Counted from the first letter of the stretch, positions 8,280 through 17,509 are shown. The stretch: 64,000 nt of DNA from Chitinilyticum litopenaei DSM 21440 (GCF_000428145.1 NZ_ATZJ01000008.1:1-64000); one strand, 5' to 3'. The notes: generated by a model not told the origin, from the sequence alone. A program made the numbers and translations.

Positions 8280-8363
8280 AACGCAGAGGCGCAGAGACGC
8301 AGAGAAAACCGGGAGACTGGTCAGCTCCCCTGTCTTGCTCTGCGCCTCTGCGCCTCTGCGTTG
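8280..8363. repeat. CGCAGAGG-type palindromic repeat, copy 1
   Basis: CAACGCAGAGGCGCAGAGAC at the left is the inverse complement of CTCTGCGCCTCTGCGTTG at the right, around a centre of about 40 bases. It lies between purM and purN. Related arms occur at 10283 and 15601. Confidence 0.85.
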
Positions 8364-8379
8364 AAAGGTGTTACGACGT

Positions 8380-9420
8380 TCAGGCGACCTGGGTCTGATG
8401 CTCGTCGCCCACGCGCGCACGGATCGCGCCGATGCGGTAAACGGTTTCGCCCTCGGCGCTCAGGAAAGCAGCGGCACGCTCGGCGTCTTCCGCCGCGACG
8501 ACAACGACCATGCCGATGCCGCAATTGAAGGTACGGTACATTTCCTGCGCGTCGACATTGCCTTCCGCTTGCAGCCACTGGAACAGCTTGGGCATGGTCC
8601 AGCTCTTGGCGTCGATTTGCGCCACGACATCGTCCGGCAGCACGCGCGGGGTGTTTTCGGTAATGCCGCCACCGGTGATGTGCGCCATGCCCTTGACCGG
8701 CAGTTCGGCCATGAGTTTCAACAGCGGCTTCACATAGATGCGCGTCGGCGCCATCACCACGTCGGCGAGCGACTTGCCGTCTTCAAACGGCGCGGTGTAA
8801 TCGGCGTTGGTGAGATGCAGGATCTTGCGGATCAGCGAGTAGCCATTGGAATGCGCGCCATTGGACGCCAGACCCAGCACGACGTCGCCGGCCTTGATCA
8901 CGGCCTGGCCGTTGATGACCTTGCTCTTTTCGACCACGCCGACGGCAAAGCCGGCCAGATCGTATTCACCGACCGGATACATGCCCGGCATTTCGGCGGT
9001 TTCGCCGCCGATCAGCGCACAGCCAGCCTGCTCGCAGCCTTCGGCAATGCCCTTGATCACTTCGGTTGCCGCCGGCACGTCCAGCTTGCCGCAGGCGAAG
9101 TAGTCGAGGAAGAACAGCGGCTCGGCGCCCTGCACCAGGATGTCGTTCACGCTCATGCCGACCAGATCGATGCCGACCGTATCGTGACGGTTCAGCTCGA
9201 AAGCAAGTTTCAGCTTGGTGCCCACGCCATCAGTGCCGGACACCAGCACCGGCTCCTTGTACTTCTTGCTGATTTCGACCATGGCGCCGAAGCCGCCCAG
9301 TCCGCCGAGCACCTCGGGGCGCATGGTGCGCTTGGCGAACGGTTTGATGTTCTCGACGAGCTGATCGCCGGCGTCGATATCGACACCCGCGTCGCGGTAA
9401 CTCAGGCTTTGCTTGGTCAT
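8380..9420 (-). CDS. purM: Phosphoribosylformylglycinamidine cyclo-ligase (AIR synthetase)
   Basis: A 346-residue enzyme that closes FGAM to AIR with ATP in purine synthesis. The N-terminus MTKQSLSYRDAGVDIDAGDQ and the segments GGLGGFGAMVE, GTDGVGTKLKLA, ALIGGETAEMPGMY and AHITGGGITENTPRVLP are diagnostic. The frame is open further upstream to 9540, but the start at 9420 gives the usual family length. It is divergent from hda and upstream of purN, from which it is parted by an 84-base palindromic repeat. Purine-linked regulation cannot be seen. Confidence 0.97.
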   Translation of the reverse strand: MTKQSLSYRDAGVDIDAGDQLVENIKPFAKRTMRPEVLGGLGGFGAMVEISKKYKEPVLVSGTDGVGTKLKLAFELNRHDTVGIDLVGMSVNDILVQGAEPLFFLDYFACGKLDVPAATEVIKGIAEGCEQAGCALIGGETAEMPGMYPVGEYDLAGFAVGVVEKSKVINGQAVIKAGDVVLGLASNGAHSNGYSLIRKILHLTNADYTAPFEDGKSLADVVMAPTRIYVKPLLKLMAELPVKGMAHITGGGITENTPRVLPDDVVAQIDAKSWTMPKLFQWLQAEGNVDAQEMYRTFNCGIGMVVVVAAEDAERAAAFLSAEGETVYRIGAIRARVGDEHQTQVA

Positions 9421-9582
9421 GAAAGAATGGCCTCGTGCAGGAAATCCGGCGGCAGCCCCGGCGCTTTGCGCTAGAATGACGGCCGCTTCTGGCTGAAAAC
9501 GCCGCATTTTACCGTAAGTCGTGATGAAACGTGCGCCCAACTATCGGCAACCAGCCCAACTCCAGGAAAACCGGCTCAGGTG

Positions 9583-10266
9583 ATGAAACAACTGGTCCTT
9601 GACCTGCTGCTGCCCGCCCCCAACAGCTTTGCCGACTTTGTCGCCGGCGACAATGCCGAGCCGCTCTACCAGATCGGCCAGTGGCTGGCGCACGACGCGC
9701 ACGCGCGCAGCATCTACCTCTGGGGCGAGGCCGGCACCGGCAAAAGCCACCTGCTGCGCTCGGCCTGCCAGCAGCTGGATACCCGGCAAGCCATCTTTAT
9801 CGATGCAAGCACCAGCAAGCTTCCCGACCTGATACCCGGCGACATCCATCTGCTTGTCGACAATGTCGAAGCGCTGGATGCCGAAGGCCAGATCCGCCTC
9901 TTCGATCACTACAACACGCTGAAGGAAGGTGGCGGCTTTTTTCTGGCCGCCGGCCCCTTGCCGCCCATGCTGCTCAATCTGCGCGACGACCTCACCACCC
10001 GCCTGGGCTGGGGGCTGGTGTACCAGATCAGGCCGCTGTCGGACGACGACAAGGCACAGGCGCTGAAACAGCGCGCCAGCCAGCTCGGCTTCGAGCTCAG
10101 CGATGACATGGCCGACTACCTGCTGCTGCACGCCCGGCGCGATTTGCCCAGCCTGTACCGCCATCTCGACGAGGTCAACACCCTGGCCCTGTCACGCAAG
10201 AAACCGGTGACGCTGGCGCTGTTGCGCAGCGTCATCCAGCAGACCCAACTGGCCATCGATTTCTAG
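9583..10266 (+). CDS. hda: DnaA regulatory inactivator Hda
   Basis: This 227-residue AAA+ protein is expected to bind the DNA-loaded sliding clamp and stimulate ATP hydrolysis by DnaA, resetting initiation. The N-terminal KQLVLDLLLP fits the clamp-binding motif of Hda. A Walker A loop reads GEAGTGKSHLL, a Walker B-like strand IHLLVDNVEA, and the sensor region YQIRPLSDDDKAQAL. It lacks the DNA-binding domain of DnaA. A GTG at 9580 could also serve, but the adjacent ATG at 9583 is preferred. A TAGAAT hexamer at 9472-9477 might be part of its promoter. Confidence 0.92.
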   Translation: MKQLVLDLLLPAPNSFADFVAGDNAEPLYQIGQWLAHDAHARSIYLWGEAGTGKSHLLRSACQQLDTRQAIFIDASTSKLPDLIPGDIHLLVDNVEALDAEGQIRLFDHYNTLKEGGGFFLAAGPLPPMLLNLRDDLTTRLGWGLVYQIRPLSDDDKAQALKQRASQLGFELSDDMADYLLLHARRDLPSLYRHLDEVNTLALSRKKPVTLALLRSVIQQTQLAIDF

Positions 10267-10282
10267 GCTCTGGAAACGGACA

Positions 10283-10317
10283 AAACCCAACGCAGAGGCG
10301 CGGAGGCGCAGAGAAAA
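10283..10317. repeat. CGCAGAGG-type repeat, copy 2 (single arm)
   Basis: AACCCAACGCAGAGGCGCGG and the following bases match the left arm of the repeat at 8280, without the matching right arm. It abuts REP-like copy 3. Confidence 0.65.
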
Positions 10318-10321
10318 CACC

Positions 10322-10377
10322 GTGGGAGCGAGCTTGCTCGCGATCAGCAAGGATTCGCGAGCAAGCTCGCTCCCACA
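10322..10377. repeat. REP/REPIN-like palindrome, copy 3
   Basis: GTGGGAGCGAGCTTGCTCGC pairs with GCGAGCAAGCTCGCTCCCAC across a short centre. The outer arms seen in copies 1, 2 and 4 are absent. Confidence 0.85.
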
Positions 10378-10439
10378 ACTGCAAAACCACACCCAGTCTG
10401 GCAGATACCGGCAACCCAGCAGATACACCACACCCCATG

Positions 10440-10483
10440 CCACCATAGCCCTTTACCCTAAAGGGCTGCAGCAAGATACCCAG
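10440..10483. repeat. GGGTATTGCC-type dispersed repeat, copy 1
   Basis: A hairpin AGCCCTTT (10447-10454) / AAAGGGCT (10460-10467) continues into GCAGCAAGATACCC. It matches the half-element GGGCTGCAAGGCAATACCC seen elsewhere in the window. It lies between the convergent ends of hda and the prepilin gene and might also terminate transcription. Confidence 0.65.
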
Positions 10484-10489
10484 ACACAA

Positions 10490-11101
10490 TCAAGGCAAAA
10501 GGCGCATCCCCACCGCCAGCAGACCGGACAGCGCCCAGCAATCGTCGCTGGCGGCATAGCTGCCGTCGCTGCGCACCGCACCACTGGCCGGCAGGCCATC
10601 ATCCATGGCGCGATCGAGCGCACAGACCATGCGCGCATCGGCCTGCGCGCCCGGCGCCGTACTGACAGCGGAAACCGGCAAGGTGAGGTAGCTGGTATTG
10701 GCCTCGAAATTGCCACTGGCCGTGGCTGTCGCCGGTGAAATCGCCCAGGGCTGGCCGAACACGCTTTGCACATCGGCGGCGCTGAGGATTTGCGTGGTCT
10801 GCAGAATCGCCAGCGCGGCCTGCGCCTCGGTCTGATCCAGCTGGCCGTTCTTCACGCCAGAGCAGGCCGACACCGCCGCCGGCGCGGCCACCGGACAGCC
10901 ATCGCCCGGGTAGGCGCCATACTTGTTGTAATAGGCATTGATGCCGGCCTGCACCTTCAGATACTGCGCCTGCATGTTCTTGATCTTCGCGCCGTCAATC
11001 AGGTCCTTGCCCTTGAACGCCATGCCCATGATCAGGCCGATGATGACCAGCACCACAGCCAGCTCGACCAGGGTAAACCCGCCTTCCTGCTTGCCCGCCA
11101 T
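10490..11101 (-). CDS. Type IV prepilin-like protein
   Basis: A 203-residue protein with a short leader ending in a prepilin peptidase site, KQEGG/FTLVELAVV, with Glu at +5 and a hydrophobic helix (VELAVVLVIIGLIMGMAF). It would be cleaved and methylated by PilD and assembled into a pilus or pseudopilus. The rest is a globular domain with four cysteines (two near CPVAAPAAVSAC, two near VCALDRA and DDCWAL), possibly two disulphides. No other pilus gene is in the window, so it is an orphan. The exact filament system cannot be named. Confidence 0.85.
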   Translation of the reverse strand: MAGKQEGGFTLVELAVVLVIIGLIMGMAFKGKDLIDGAKIKNMQAQYLKVQAGINAYYNKYGAYPGDGCPVAAPAAVSACSGVKNGQLDQTEAQAALAILQTTQILSAADVQSVFGQPWAISPATATASGNFEANTSYLTLPVSAVSTAPGAQADARMVCALDRAMDDGLPASGAVRSDGSYAASDDCWALSGLLAVGMRLLP

Positions 11102-11211
11102 TCAAATTCCACCAATAGTCAGTTTCGGGAAATTTAAATTAGGATGTTTCACGAACTTTGCCAGAAAAATGTCGCGACCCGCCACGCGTGCCGCGCACCA
11201 GCCCGGCAAGG

Positions 11212-11217
11212 TATAAT
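11212..11217 (+). promoter_or_regulatory. Probable -10 element of leuS
   Basis: A perfect TATAAT lies 35 bases before the leuS start codon. No good -35 hexamer is visible 16-18 bases upstream, so only the -10 is annotated. Confidence 0.55.
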
Positions 11218-11252
11218 CGCTGCCTTCGTTCATCTGTATCCGGCGCACTCCC

Positions 11253-13886
11253 ATGCAAGAACAGTATTCACCGCTTTCCGTCGAAGCCGCAGCGCAAGCC
11301 CACTGGGAAGAAACGCGCGCTTTCGAAGTCACTGAAGACCAGAACAAGCCCAAGTATTACGCCTGCTCCATGCTGCCCTACCCGTCGGGCAAGCTGCACA
11401 TGGGTCACGTGCGCAACTACACCATCAACGACATGCTGGCGCGCCACCTGCGCATGAAGGGCTACAACGTGCTGATGCCGATGGGCTGGGATGCCTTCGG
11501 TCTGCCGGCGGAAAACGCGGCGATTGCCTACAAGAAGTCGCCAGCGGAATGGACCTACGCCAACATCGCCGACATGAAGTCGCAGATGAAGCCGCTGGGC
11601 CTGGCGTTTGACTGGTCGCGCGAAATCGCCACCTGCGATCCGGACTACTACAAGTGGAACCAGTGGTTCTTCCTGAAAATGCTCGAAAAGGGCGTCGCCT
11701 ACAAGAAAACCCAGATCGTGAACTGGGATCCGGTTGACCAGACCGTACTCGCCAACGAGCAGGTGGTCGACGGCCGCGGCTGGCGCTCAGGCGCGATTGT
11801 CGAAAAGCGCGAAATCCCGGGTTATTACTTCGGCATCACGCAATACGCCGACGAACTCTTGAACGACATCGACACACTGGAAGGCTGGCCGGACATGGTG
11901 CGCGCGATGCAGCGCAACTGGATCGGCAAGTCGGAAGGCGTACGCTTTGCCTTCGAGCACGACATCAAGGATGCCGATGGCAAGCTGATTGCGGATGGCA
12001 AGCTGTGGGTGTTCACCACCCGCGCCGACACCATCATGGGCGTCACCTTCTGTGCAGTGGCGGCCGAGCATCCGCTCGCCACCCGCGCGGCCGAACTGAA
12101 GCCGGAACTGACCGCCTTCATCAAGGAATGCGAAAAGGGCGGCGTTTCGGAAGCCGAAATCGCCACGCAGGAAAAGGTCGGCATGCCGACCGGCTTGTTC
12201 GTCACCCACCCGCTGACCGGCGAACAGGTCGAAGTGTGGATCGGCAACTACGTGCTGATGGGCTACGGCGATGGCGCGGTGATGGCCGTTCCGGCGCATG
12301 ATGAGCGCGACTTTGCCTTTGCCAAGAAATACAGCCTGCCGATCAAGCAGGTCATCGCGGTTGCAGGCGAAGAATTCAGCACGGATGCCTGGGCCGAGTG
12401 GTACGGCGACAAAACGCGCGGCGTGACCATCAATTCCGGCAAGTATGACGGCCTGGAATACAAGGCGGCCGTCGATGCGGTCGCCGCTGATCTGGCCGCG
12501 AAAAACGCGGGCGAGAAGAAAACCACCTGGCGCCTGCGCGACTGGGGCATCTCCCGCCAGCGCTACTGGGGCACACCGATCCCCATCATTCACTGCGAAT
12601 GCTGCGGCGACGTGCCGGTGCCCTACGAGGACCTGCCGGTTAAGTTGCCAGTCGACTGCATCCCGGATGGCTCGGGCAACCCGCTGAACCACCGCGATGA
12701 CTTCCTGAATGTCGATTGCCCGAAATGCGGCAAGGCGGCCCGCCGCGAAACCGACACCATGGATACCTTCGTCGATTCGAGCTGGTACTTCATGCGCTAT
12801 TGCGACCCGAAGAACGCGGACGCAATGGTCGGCGACGGCACGGCTTACTGGATGGGCGCTGGCCCGGATGCGGCAGGCGGCATGGACCAGTACATCGGCG
12901 GGATTGAGCACGCCGTACTGCACTTGCTGTACGCCCGCTTCTGGACCAAGGCCATGCGCGACGCCGGCCTGATCAACTTTGGCGAGCCGTTCAAGAACCT
13001 GTTTACGCAAGGCATGCTGCTGCGCGACTGCTACTACCGTGAAGACGCCAGCGGCAAGAAGCGCTGGTTCTACCCGGCGGAAGTCGAAGTCCAGCACGAC
13101 GACAAGGGCCGCCCGGTTTCCGCGATTGCCAAGGAAGACGGTCAGCCGGTGATCATGGGCGGCATCGAGAAGATGTCCAAGTCCAAGAACAACGTCGTCG
13201 AGCCCAAGGACATTATCGAGAAATTTGGCGCCGACACCGCGCGGCTCTTCACCATGTTCGCAGGCCCCCCGGACCAGAGCGCGGCCTGGAGCGATTCCGG
13301 CGTCGAAGGCGCCTACCGCTACCTGCGCCGCCTCTGGGGGTATGGCTTCAAGCACGCCGAAATTATTGGGCAGGCAGGCGATAGCCTGGCGGGTATCGAA
13401 CTCAGCAAGGATGACAAGGCACTGCGCTTCGAGGTGCACAGCACGCTCAAGCAGATCAACGCCGACTTCGACCGCCTGCAGTACAACACGGTGGTTTCTG
13501 GCGTGATGAAACTGCTGAACGCACTGGAAGGCTACAAGGGCGACAACGCTGCGGTGATTCGCGAAGGCTTCGGCATCCTGCTGCGCGCGATCTACCCGGC
13601 CGCGCCGCACATCGCCCACACACTGTGGCAGGAGCTGAACTACGGCGGCCAGATCGCCACCGCCGCCTGGCCCGAGCCGGCAGCCGATGCGCTGACGCAA
13701 GACGAGATCAAGCTGATGGTGCAGGTCAACGGCAAGCTGCGCGGCGAAATCCACGTTGCCGCAGGCAGCGACAAGGCCGCCATCGAAGCCGCTGCGCTGG
13801 CCGACGAGAACGTGCAGAAACACCTGAACGGCGCGCCGAAGAAGGTAATCATCGTGCCGGGCAAGCTCGTCAATATCGTCGCCTGA
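11253..13886 (+). CDS. leuS: Leucyl-tRNA synthetase
   Basis: This 877-residue class I synthetase charges tRNA-Leu. The HIGH motif appears as HMGH (residues 49-52, after LPYPSGKL) and the KMSKS loop at residues 640-644 (EKMSKSKNN). The CP1 editing domain carries TTRADTIMGVTF, and a zinc-type knuckle CECCGDVPVPYE plus CPKCGKAARRE is present. Length fits bacterial LeuRS. It heads a leuS-lptE-holA unit, an arrangement common in beta- and gamma-proteobacteria. A perfect TATAAT lies upstream. Confidence 0.98.
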   Translation: MQEQYSPLSVEAAAQAHWEETRAFEVTEDQNKPKYYACSMLPYPSGKLHMGHVRNYTINDMLARHLRMKGYNVLMPMGWDAFGLPAENAAIAYKKSPAEWTYANIADMKSQMKPLGLAFDWSREIATCDPDYYKWNQWFFLKMLEKGVAYKKTQIVNWDPVDQTVLANEQVVDGRGWRSGAIVEKREIPGYYFGITQYADELLNDIDTLEGWPDMVRAMQRNWIGKSEGVRFAFEHDIKDADGKLIADGKLWVFTTRADTIMGVTFCAVAAEHPLATRAAELKPELTAFIKECEKGGVSEAEIATQEKVGMPTGLFVTHPLTGEQVEVWIGNYVLMGYGDGAVMAVPAHDERDFAFAKKYSLPIKQVIAVAGEEFSTDAWAEWYGDKTRGVTINSGKYDGLEYKAAVDAVAADLAAKNAGEKKTTWRLRDWGISRQRYWGTPIPIIHCECCGDVPVPYEDLPVKLPVDCIPDGSGNPLNHRDDFLNVDCPKCGKAARRETDTMDTFVDSSWYFMRYCDPKNADAMVGDGTAYWMGAGPDAAGGMDQYIGGIEHAVLHLLYARFWTKAMRDAGLINFGEPFKNLFTQGMLLRDCYYREDASGKKRWFYPAEVEVQHDDKGRPVSAIAKEDGQPVIMGGIEKMSKSKNNVVEPKDIIEKFGADTARLFTMFAGPPDQSAAWSDSGVEGAYRYLRRLWGYGFKHAEIIGQAGDSLAGIELSKDDKALRFEVHSTLKQINADFDRLQYNTVVSGVMKLLNALEGYKGDNAAVIREGFGILLRAIYPAAPHIAHTLWQELNYGGQIATAAWPEPAADALTQDEIKLMVQVNGKLRGEIHVAAGSDKAAIEAAALADENVQKHLNGAPKKVIIVPGKLVNIVA

Positions 13887-13954
13887 TCCTCCGATCAGGC
13901 CGGGCCGAAGGCGCGCGCCAGCCGCCTTTGGCCCATTCACCACGGAAAACCACC

Positions 13955-14500
13955 ATGGCTGCACTTGTGAAATCGACCCTGCTCCTGCTGCTCGCCAGCC
14001 TGCTGGCTGCCTGCGGCTTCCAGTTGCGTGGCCAGGGCAGCGCCTCGACACTGCCTTACAGTGATGTGTTTGTCAGTGGCAACGGCGAAGTTGCGACAGC
14101 GGTGCGCAATTACCTGCAATCCCAGGCAGGCTACCGCCTGGGTACGGCAGCGACCAGCAACGGCCTGACCATCACCATGCTGCCGGAATCCCGCGACCGC
14201 AAGGTCTCCAGCATCAACAGCAGCGGTCAGGTTGCCGAATACCGCCTTACCCTGCGCGTGCCCTTCTCGGCCAGCAGCAATGGTGAAACCTTCCTGTATG
14301 AAGCGCAGGTCAGCGTATCCCGTGAGCTGTCCTGGGACGACAACAGCGTGCTGTCGAAGGACAAGGAAGAAGCGATGCTGTGGCAAAGCATGGCGCAGGA
14401 CGCCGTGCCGCTGGTGCTTCACCGCATCAATGCGGCCGCCCGCAAGGCCCGCAAAACGAGCGCCGAGGCCAGCGCAGCCAGCAGCGCCGCAGCCCCGTAA
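13955..14500 (+). CDS. lptE: LPS-assembly lipoprotein LptE
   Basis: A 181-residue outer-membrane lipoprotein that plugs LptD and helps deliver lipopolysaccharide to the surface. The signal peptide ends in the lipobox LLAAC with the acylated cysteine at residue 20, followed by GFQLRGQGSAS, a typical LptE opening. Family segments include YRLGTAAT, SRDRKVSSINSSGQVAEYRL and LSWDDNSVLSKDKEE. The tail is Ala/Ser-rich. The start at 13955 was chosen for the signal peptide, since the frame extends much further upstream inside leuS. Its TAA overlaps the ATG of holA by one base. Confidence 0.95.
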   Translation: MAALVKSTLLLLLASLLAACGFQLRGQGSASTLPYSDVFVSGNGEVATAVRNYLQSQAGYRLGTAATSNGLTITMLPESRDRKVSSINSSGQVAEYRLTLRVPFSASSNGETFLYEAQVSVSRELSWDDNSVLSKDKEEAMLWQSMAQDAVPLVLHRINAAARKARKTSAEASAASSAAAP

Positions 14501-15504
14501 TGCGTCCCGACGAACTTGGCGGTGCGCTGCAGCGCGGACTGCAGGCGCTGTATGTCATCCATGGCGACGAAACGCTGCTGGCACTGGAAGCCGCGCAAGC
14601 CATTCGCGACGCTGCCCGTGCCGCCGACTATCTGGAACGCGAAGTCTTCACCGTCGAGCGTGGCTTCAACTGGAACCAGCTGCTGGAAGCCGGCAATTCC
14701 TTTTCACTGTTCGCCAGCCAGAAACTGATCGACCTGCGCATCCCCACCGGCAAGCCCGGCACCGATGGCGCCAAGGCGCTGGAAGCCTATTGTGCGCGCC
14801 TGCCGGACGACACCATCACGCTGGTGACGCTGCCGCGCCTGGAAAAAACCAGCCTCAACAGCAAGTGGTTCCAGGCGCTGGCCGCACACGGCCAGGTAAT
14901 CGAGGCGCGCAGCATCGAACGCCAGCAACTGCCGCAATGGCTGCGCCAGCGCCTGGCGCGCCAGCGCCAGCAGCTCAGCGATGAAGCCCTGCAGTTCATG
15001 GTGGACCGGCTGGAAGGCAATCTGCTGGCCGCGCATCAGGAAATCCAGAAGCTGGGCCTGCTGTATCCGGAAGGCGAGCTCGACCTGGCCGCCGTGCAGG
15101 CCGCCGTCGCCAATGTGGCGCGCTTTGACGTCTTCCAGCTGGGCGAAGCGCTGCTCGCCGGCGACGCCGAGCGCTTCTGCCGCATGCTCGACGGCCTGAA
15201 GGCCGAGGGCGAAGCGCCGCATCTGGTGCTGTGGACACTCAGCGAGGAAATCCGCACGCTCTATCAGATCGGCATGGGCCGCAAGCGCGGCACACCGATG
15301 CCGGAGCTGCTGAAAAGCCAGCGTGTCTGGGGCGCACGCCAGCAACTGCTGCCGCGCGCACTGGACCGGCTCAGCGCCAGCATGCTGCGCCAGGCGCTCG
15401 ACCAGGCCGCACGCATCGACCGGCTGAACAAGGGCATCGGTCATGGCGATGCCTGGGATCTGCTGCGCGAGATGTGCCTGCCGCTGCTGGCCGGGCGCAA
15501 ATAA
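14500..15504 (+). CDS. holA: DNA polymerase III delta subunit
   Basis: A 334-residue clamp-loader subunit that opens the beta sliding clamp. It begins MRPDELGGALQRGLQALYVI, the usual HolA opening with YVIHGDETLLALEA. Further family segments are FSLFASQKLIDLRIP, LEGNLLAAHQEIQKLGLL and VLWTLSEEIRTLYQI. Length is close to E. coli HolA (343). The start overlaps the lptE stop (TAATG), implying coupled translation. No transcription terminator is evident after it, but a repeat element starts four bases beyond the stop. Confidence 0.96.
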   Translation: MRPDELGGALQRGLQALYVIHGDETLLALEAAQAIRDAARAADYLEREVFTVERGFNWNQLLEAGNSFSLFASQKLIDLRIPTGKPGTDGAKALEAYCARLPDDTITLVTLPRLEKTSLNSKWFQALAAHGQVIEARSIERQQLPQWLRQRLARQRQQLSDEALQFMVDRLEGNLLAAHQEIQKLGLLYPEGELDLAAVQAAVANVARFDVFQLGEALLAGDAERFCRMLDGLKAEGEAPHLVLWTLSEEIRTLYQIGMGRKRGTPMPELLKSQRVWGARQQLLPRALDRLSASMLRQALDQAARIDRLNKGIGHGDAWDLLREMCLPLLAGRK

Positions 15505-15507
15505 CAA

Positions 15508-15556
15508 GGGTATTACGCTGCAGCCAAATACTGAAAAGGGCTGCACGGCAATACCC
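15508..15556. repeat. GGGTATTGCC-type dispersed repeat, copy 2 (full palindrome)
   Basis: GGGTATTACGCTGCAGCC on the left is mirrored by GGGCTGCACGGCAATACCC on the right around a centre of about 12 bases. Confidence 0.8.
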
Positions 15557-15600
15557 ACCCCAAATTCGACCAGAAAGACATATCACACAAAACCCACATC

Positions 15601-15697
15601 CACCACAGAGACACAGAGAACACAGAGAAAAATCGGAGCACGTCCAGGCAATTCTCAGGGTTTTGCTTCCTCTGTGCCCTCTGTGTCTCTGTGGTTC
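15601..15697. repeat. CACAGAGA-type palindromic repeat
   Basis: CACCACAGAGACACAGAGAA on the left is the inverse of the CTCTGTGTCTCTGTGGT arm on the right. It resembles the CGCAGAGG repeats in architecture with a different base pattern. Confidence 0.8.
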
Positions 15698-15992
15698 AAT
15701 AGGTTTTTGTGGTTTGCTGAGAAGGGTTTCTAATCAGGAGAGGTTTTGGGATTTTGTAACTTGCCGGAACGGCTTGCCAGCCGGGAAAACCGCGCAGCAG
15801 GAATGCCACTGCAGAGGGCCGGCTCAGCAATCGGGCCAGCCCATAAACAGTCCCCCCTCACCACGACAGGCCACACGCAAATGGCTGACAAAAGCATGAC
15901 TTCCGGCTAAGCTCAGCAGCCATTTGCCTTCCACCCACTTCAGCGCCGCGCAGCCCGCATTGCCGCCGGCGGATCACCAGCCGCGAGCCACC

Positions 15993-17444
15993 ATGCAAGA
16001 CCAGATTCTCGTCAACATCACCCCGCAGGAAACCCGCGTCGCCACCATGGAAGACGGCGTCGTGCAGGACCTGCACATCGAGCGCACCGAACATCTGGGG
16101 CTCGTCGGCAATATCTATCTGGGCATCGTCAAGCGCGTGCTGCCGGGCATGCAGTCGGCGTTCATCGAGATCGGCCTGGAGCGCGCCGCCTTCTTGCACA
16201 TTGCCGACGTGATCGAACAGCGCCAGAATCCCAACGAAGCCCAGCGCATCGAAAAGCTGCTGCATGAAGGCCAGCCGGTGATGGTGCAGGTGATCAAGGA
16301 CCCGATCGGCACCAAGGGGGCACGGCTGTCGACGCAGATCAGCATCGCCGGACGCTTTCTGGTATTCCTGCCGCAGGAACACCATATCGGCATCAGCCAG
16401 CGCATTGAAAACGACGGCGAGCGCGAAGCGCTGCGCCGCCGCCTGGAAGGCCTGCTGCCCGCCGATCATGTCGGCTACATCATCCGCACCAGCGCCGACC
16501 ACGCCAGCGACGACGAGCTGCGCGCCGACATCGATTATCTGAACCTGATCTGGGCCGACATCCGCCACAAGTCCCACACGCTGCCGGCCGGCTCGCTGCT
16601 GTTCCAGGATCTGTCGCTGTCTTTGCGGGTGCTGCGCGACATGGTGAACGAGGAAACCGGCGAAGTGCTGATCGACTCGCGCGAAAATCACCAGAAAATG
16701 GTCGAATTTGCCGAACAGTTCGTCAGCGACGTCGCGCCGCGCCTGCGCCATTACAACGGCGAGAAGCCCCTCTTTGAACTGTATGGCGTCGAACCGGAGA
16801 TCGAGCGTGCGCTGTCCAGGCGCGTGAATCTGAAGTTCGGCGGCTATCTGATCATCGACCAGACCGAGGCCATGACCACGGTCGACGTCAACACCGGCGG
16901 TTTTGTCGGCACGCGCTCCTTTGACGACACGATCTTCAAGACCAATCTGGAAGCCACCCAGGTCATCGCCCGCCAGCTGCGCCTCAGAAATCTGGGCGGC
17001 ATCATCATCGTCGATTTCATCGACATGGATAACGAAGAGCACCGCCTGGCCGTGCTCGACGAGCTGAAAAAGGCGCTGGCGCGCGACCGCACCAAGATCA
17101 CCGTCTCCGGCTTCACCAGCCTGGGATTGGTGGAAATCACCCGCAAGCGCACGCGCGAATCGCTGGCGCATGTGCTGTGCGAGCCCTGCCCCACCTGCCA
17201 GGGCCGCGGCGAGATCAAGACGGCCGAAACGGTGTGCTACGAAATCCTGCGCGAGATCCTGCGCGAAGAGCGCCAGTTCAGCGCGCGCGAATACCGCATC
17301 CTCGCCGCACAAAGCGTCATCGACATGTTCCTCGATGAAGAATCCGCCAGCCTCGCACAACTGGCCGACTTCATCGGCAAGCCCATCTACCTGCAGGTGG
17401 AAACAGCCTACTCGCAGGAGCAGTTTGACGTGGTGCTGGTGTAA
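15993..17444 (+). CDS. rng: Ribonuclease G
   Basis: A 483-residue endoribonuclease of the RNase E/G family, acting on 5' ends of 16S rRNA and on mRNAs. The N-terminal S1 domain reads GLVGNIYLGIVKRVLPGMQS. The catalytic DNase I-like part has VDVNTGGFVG and GGIIIVDFIDM with the metal-binding aspartates. The zinc link is CEPCPTCQGRGE. The length matches E. coli RNase G (489) and excludes RNase E, which has a long tail. The start at 15993 gives MQDQILVNITPQETRVA; an upstream in-frame ATG at 15924 would add 23 residues not found in the family. Confidence 0.95.
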   Translation: MQDQILVNITPQETRVATMEDGVVQDLHIERTEHLGLVGNIYLGIVKRVLPGMQSAFIEIGLERAAFLHIADVIEQRQNPNEAQRIEKLLHEGQPVMVQVIKDPIGTKGARLSTQISIAGRFLVFLPQEHHIGISQRIENDGEREALRRRLEGLLPADHVGYIIRTSADHASDDELRADIDYLNLIWADIRHKSHTLPAGSLLFQDLSLSLRVLRDMVNEETGEVLIDSRENHQKMVEFAEQFVSDVAPRLRHYNGEKPLFELYGVEPEIERALSRRVNLKFGGYLIIDQTEAMTTVDVNTGGFVGTRSFDDTIFKTNLEATQVIARQLRLRNLGGIIIVDFIDMDNEEHRLAVLDELKKALARDRTKITVSGFTSLGLVEITRKRTRESLAHVLCEPCPTCQGRGEIKTAETVCYEILREILREERQFSAREYRILAAQSVIDMFLDEESASLAQLADFIGKPIYLQVETAYSQEQFDVVLV

Positions 17445-17481
17445 AGCCCGCATCAGGGCTCAGCGCCCTCCCCAGAAACGA

Positions 17482-17509
17482 CAACAGGGCGACTGAAGTC
17501 GCCCTGTTG
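17482..17509. terminator. Strong hairpin between convergent rng and TolC genes
   Basis: CAACAGGGCGACT (17482-17494) pairs perfectly with AGTCGCCCTGTTG (17497-17509). It has no T run, but its place between two convergent stop codons suggests a bidirectional terminator. Confidence 0.65.

Larger units (their letters stand above)
15505..15992. other. Intergenic stretch with two palindromic repeats
   Basis: The first 200 bases are filled by a GGGTATTGCC-type element (15508-15556) and a CACAGAGA-type palindrome (15601-15697). I see no gene or RNA in the rest, which leads into the RNase G gene. Confidence 0.5.

Noticed and set aside
11787..14051. A 754-codon minus-strand frame opposite leuS and lptE
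   Set aside because: Composition artefact of G+C-rich codons; both plus-strand genes have complete family motifs.
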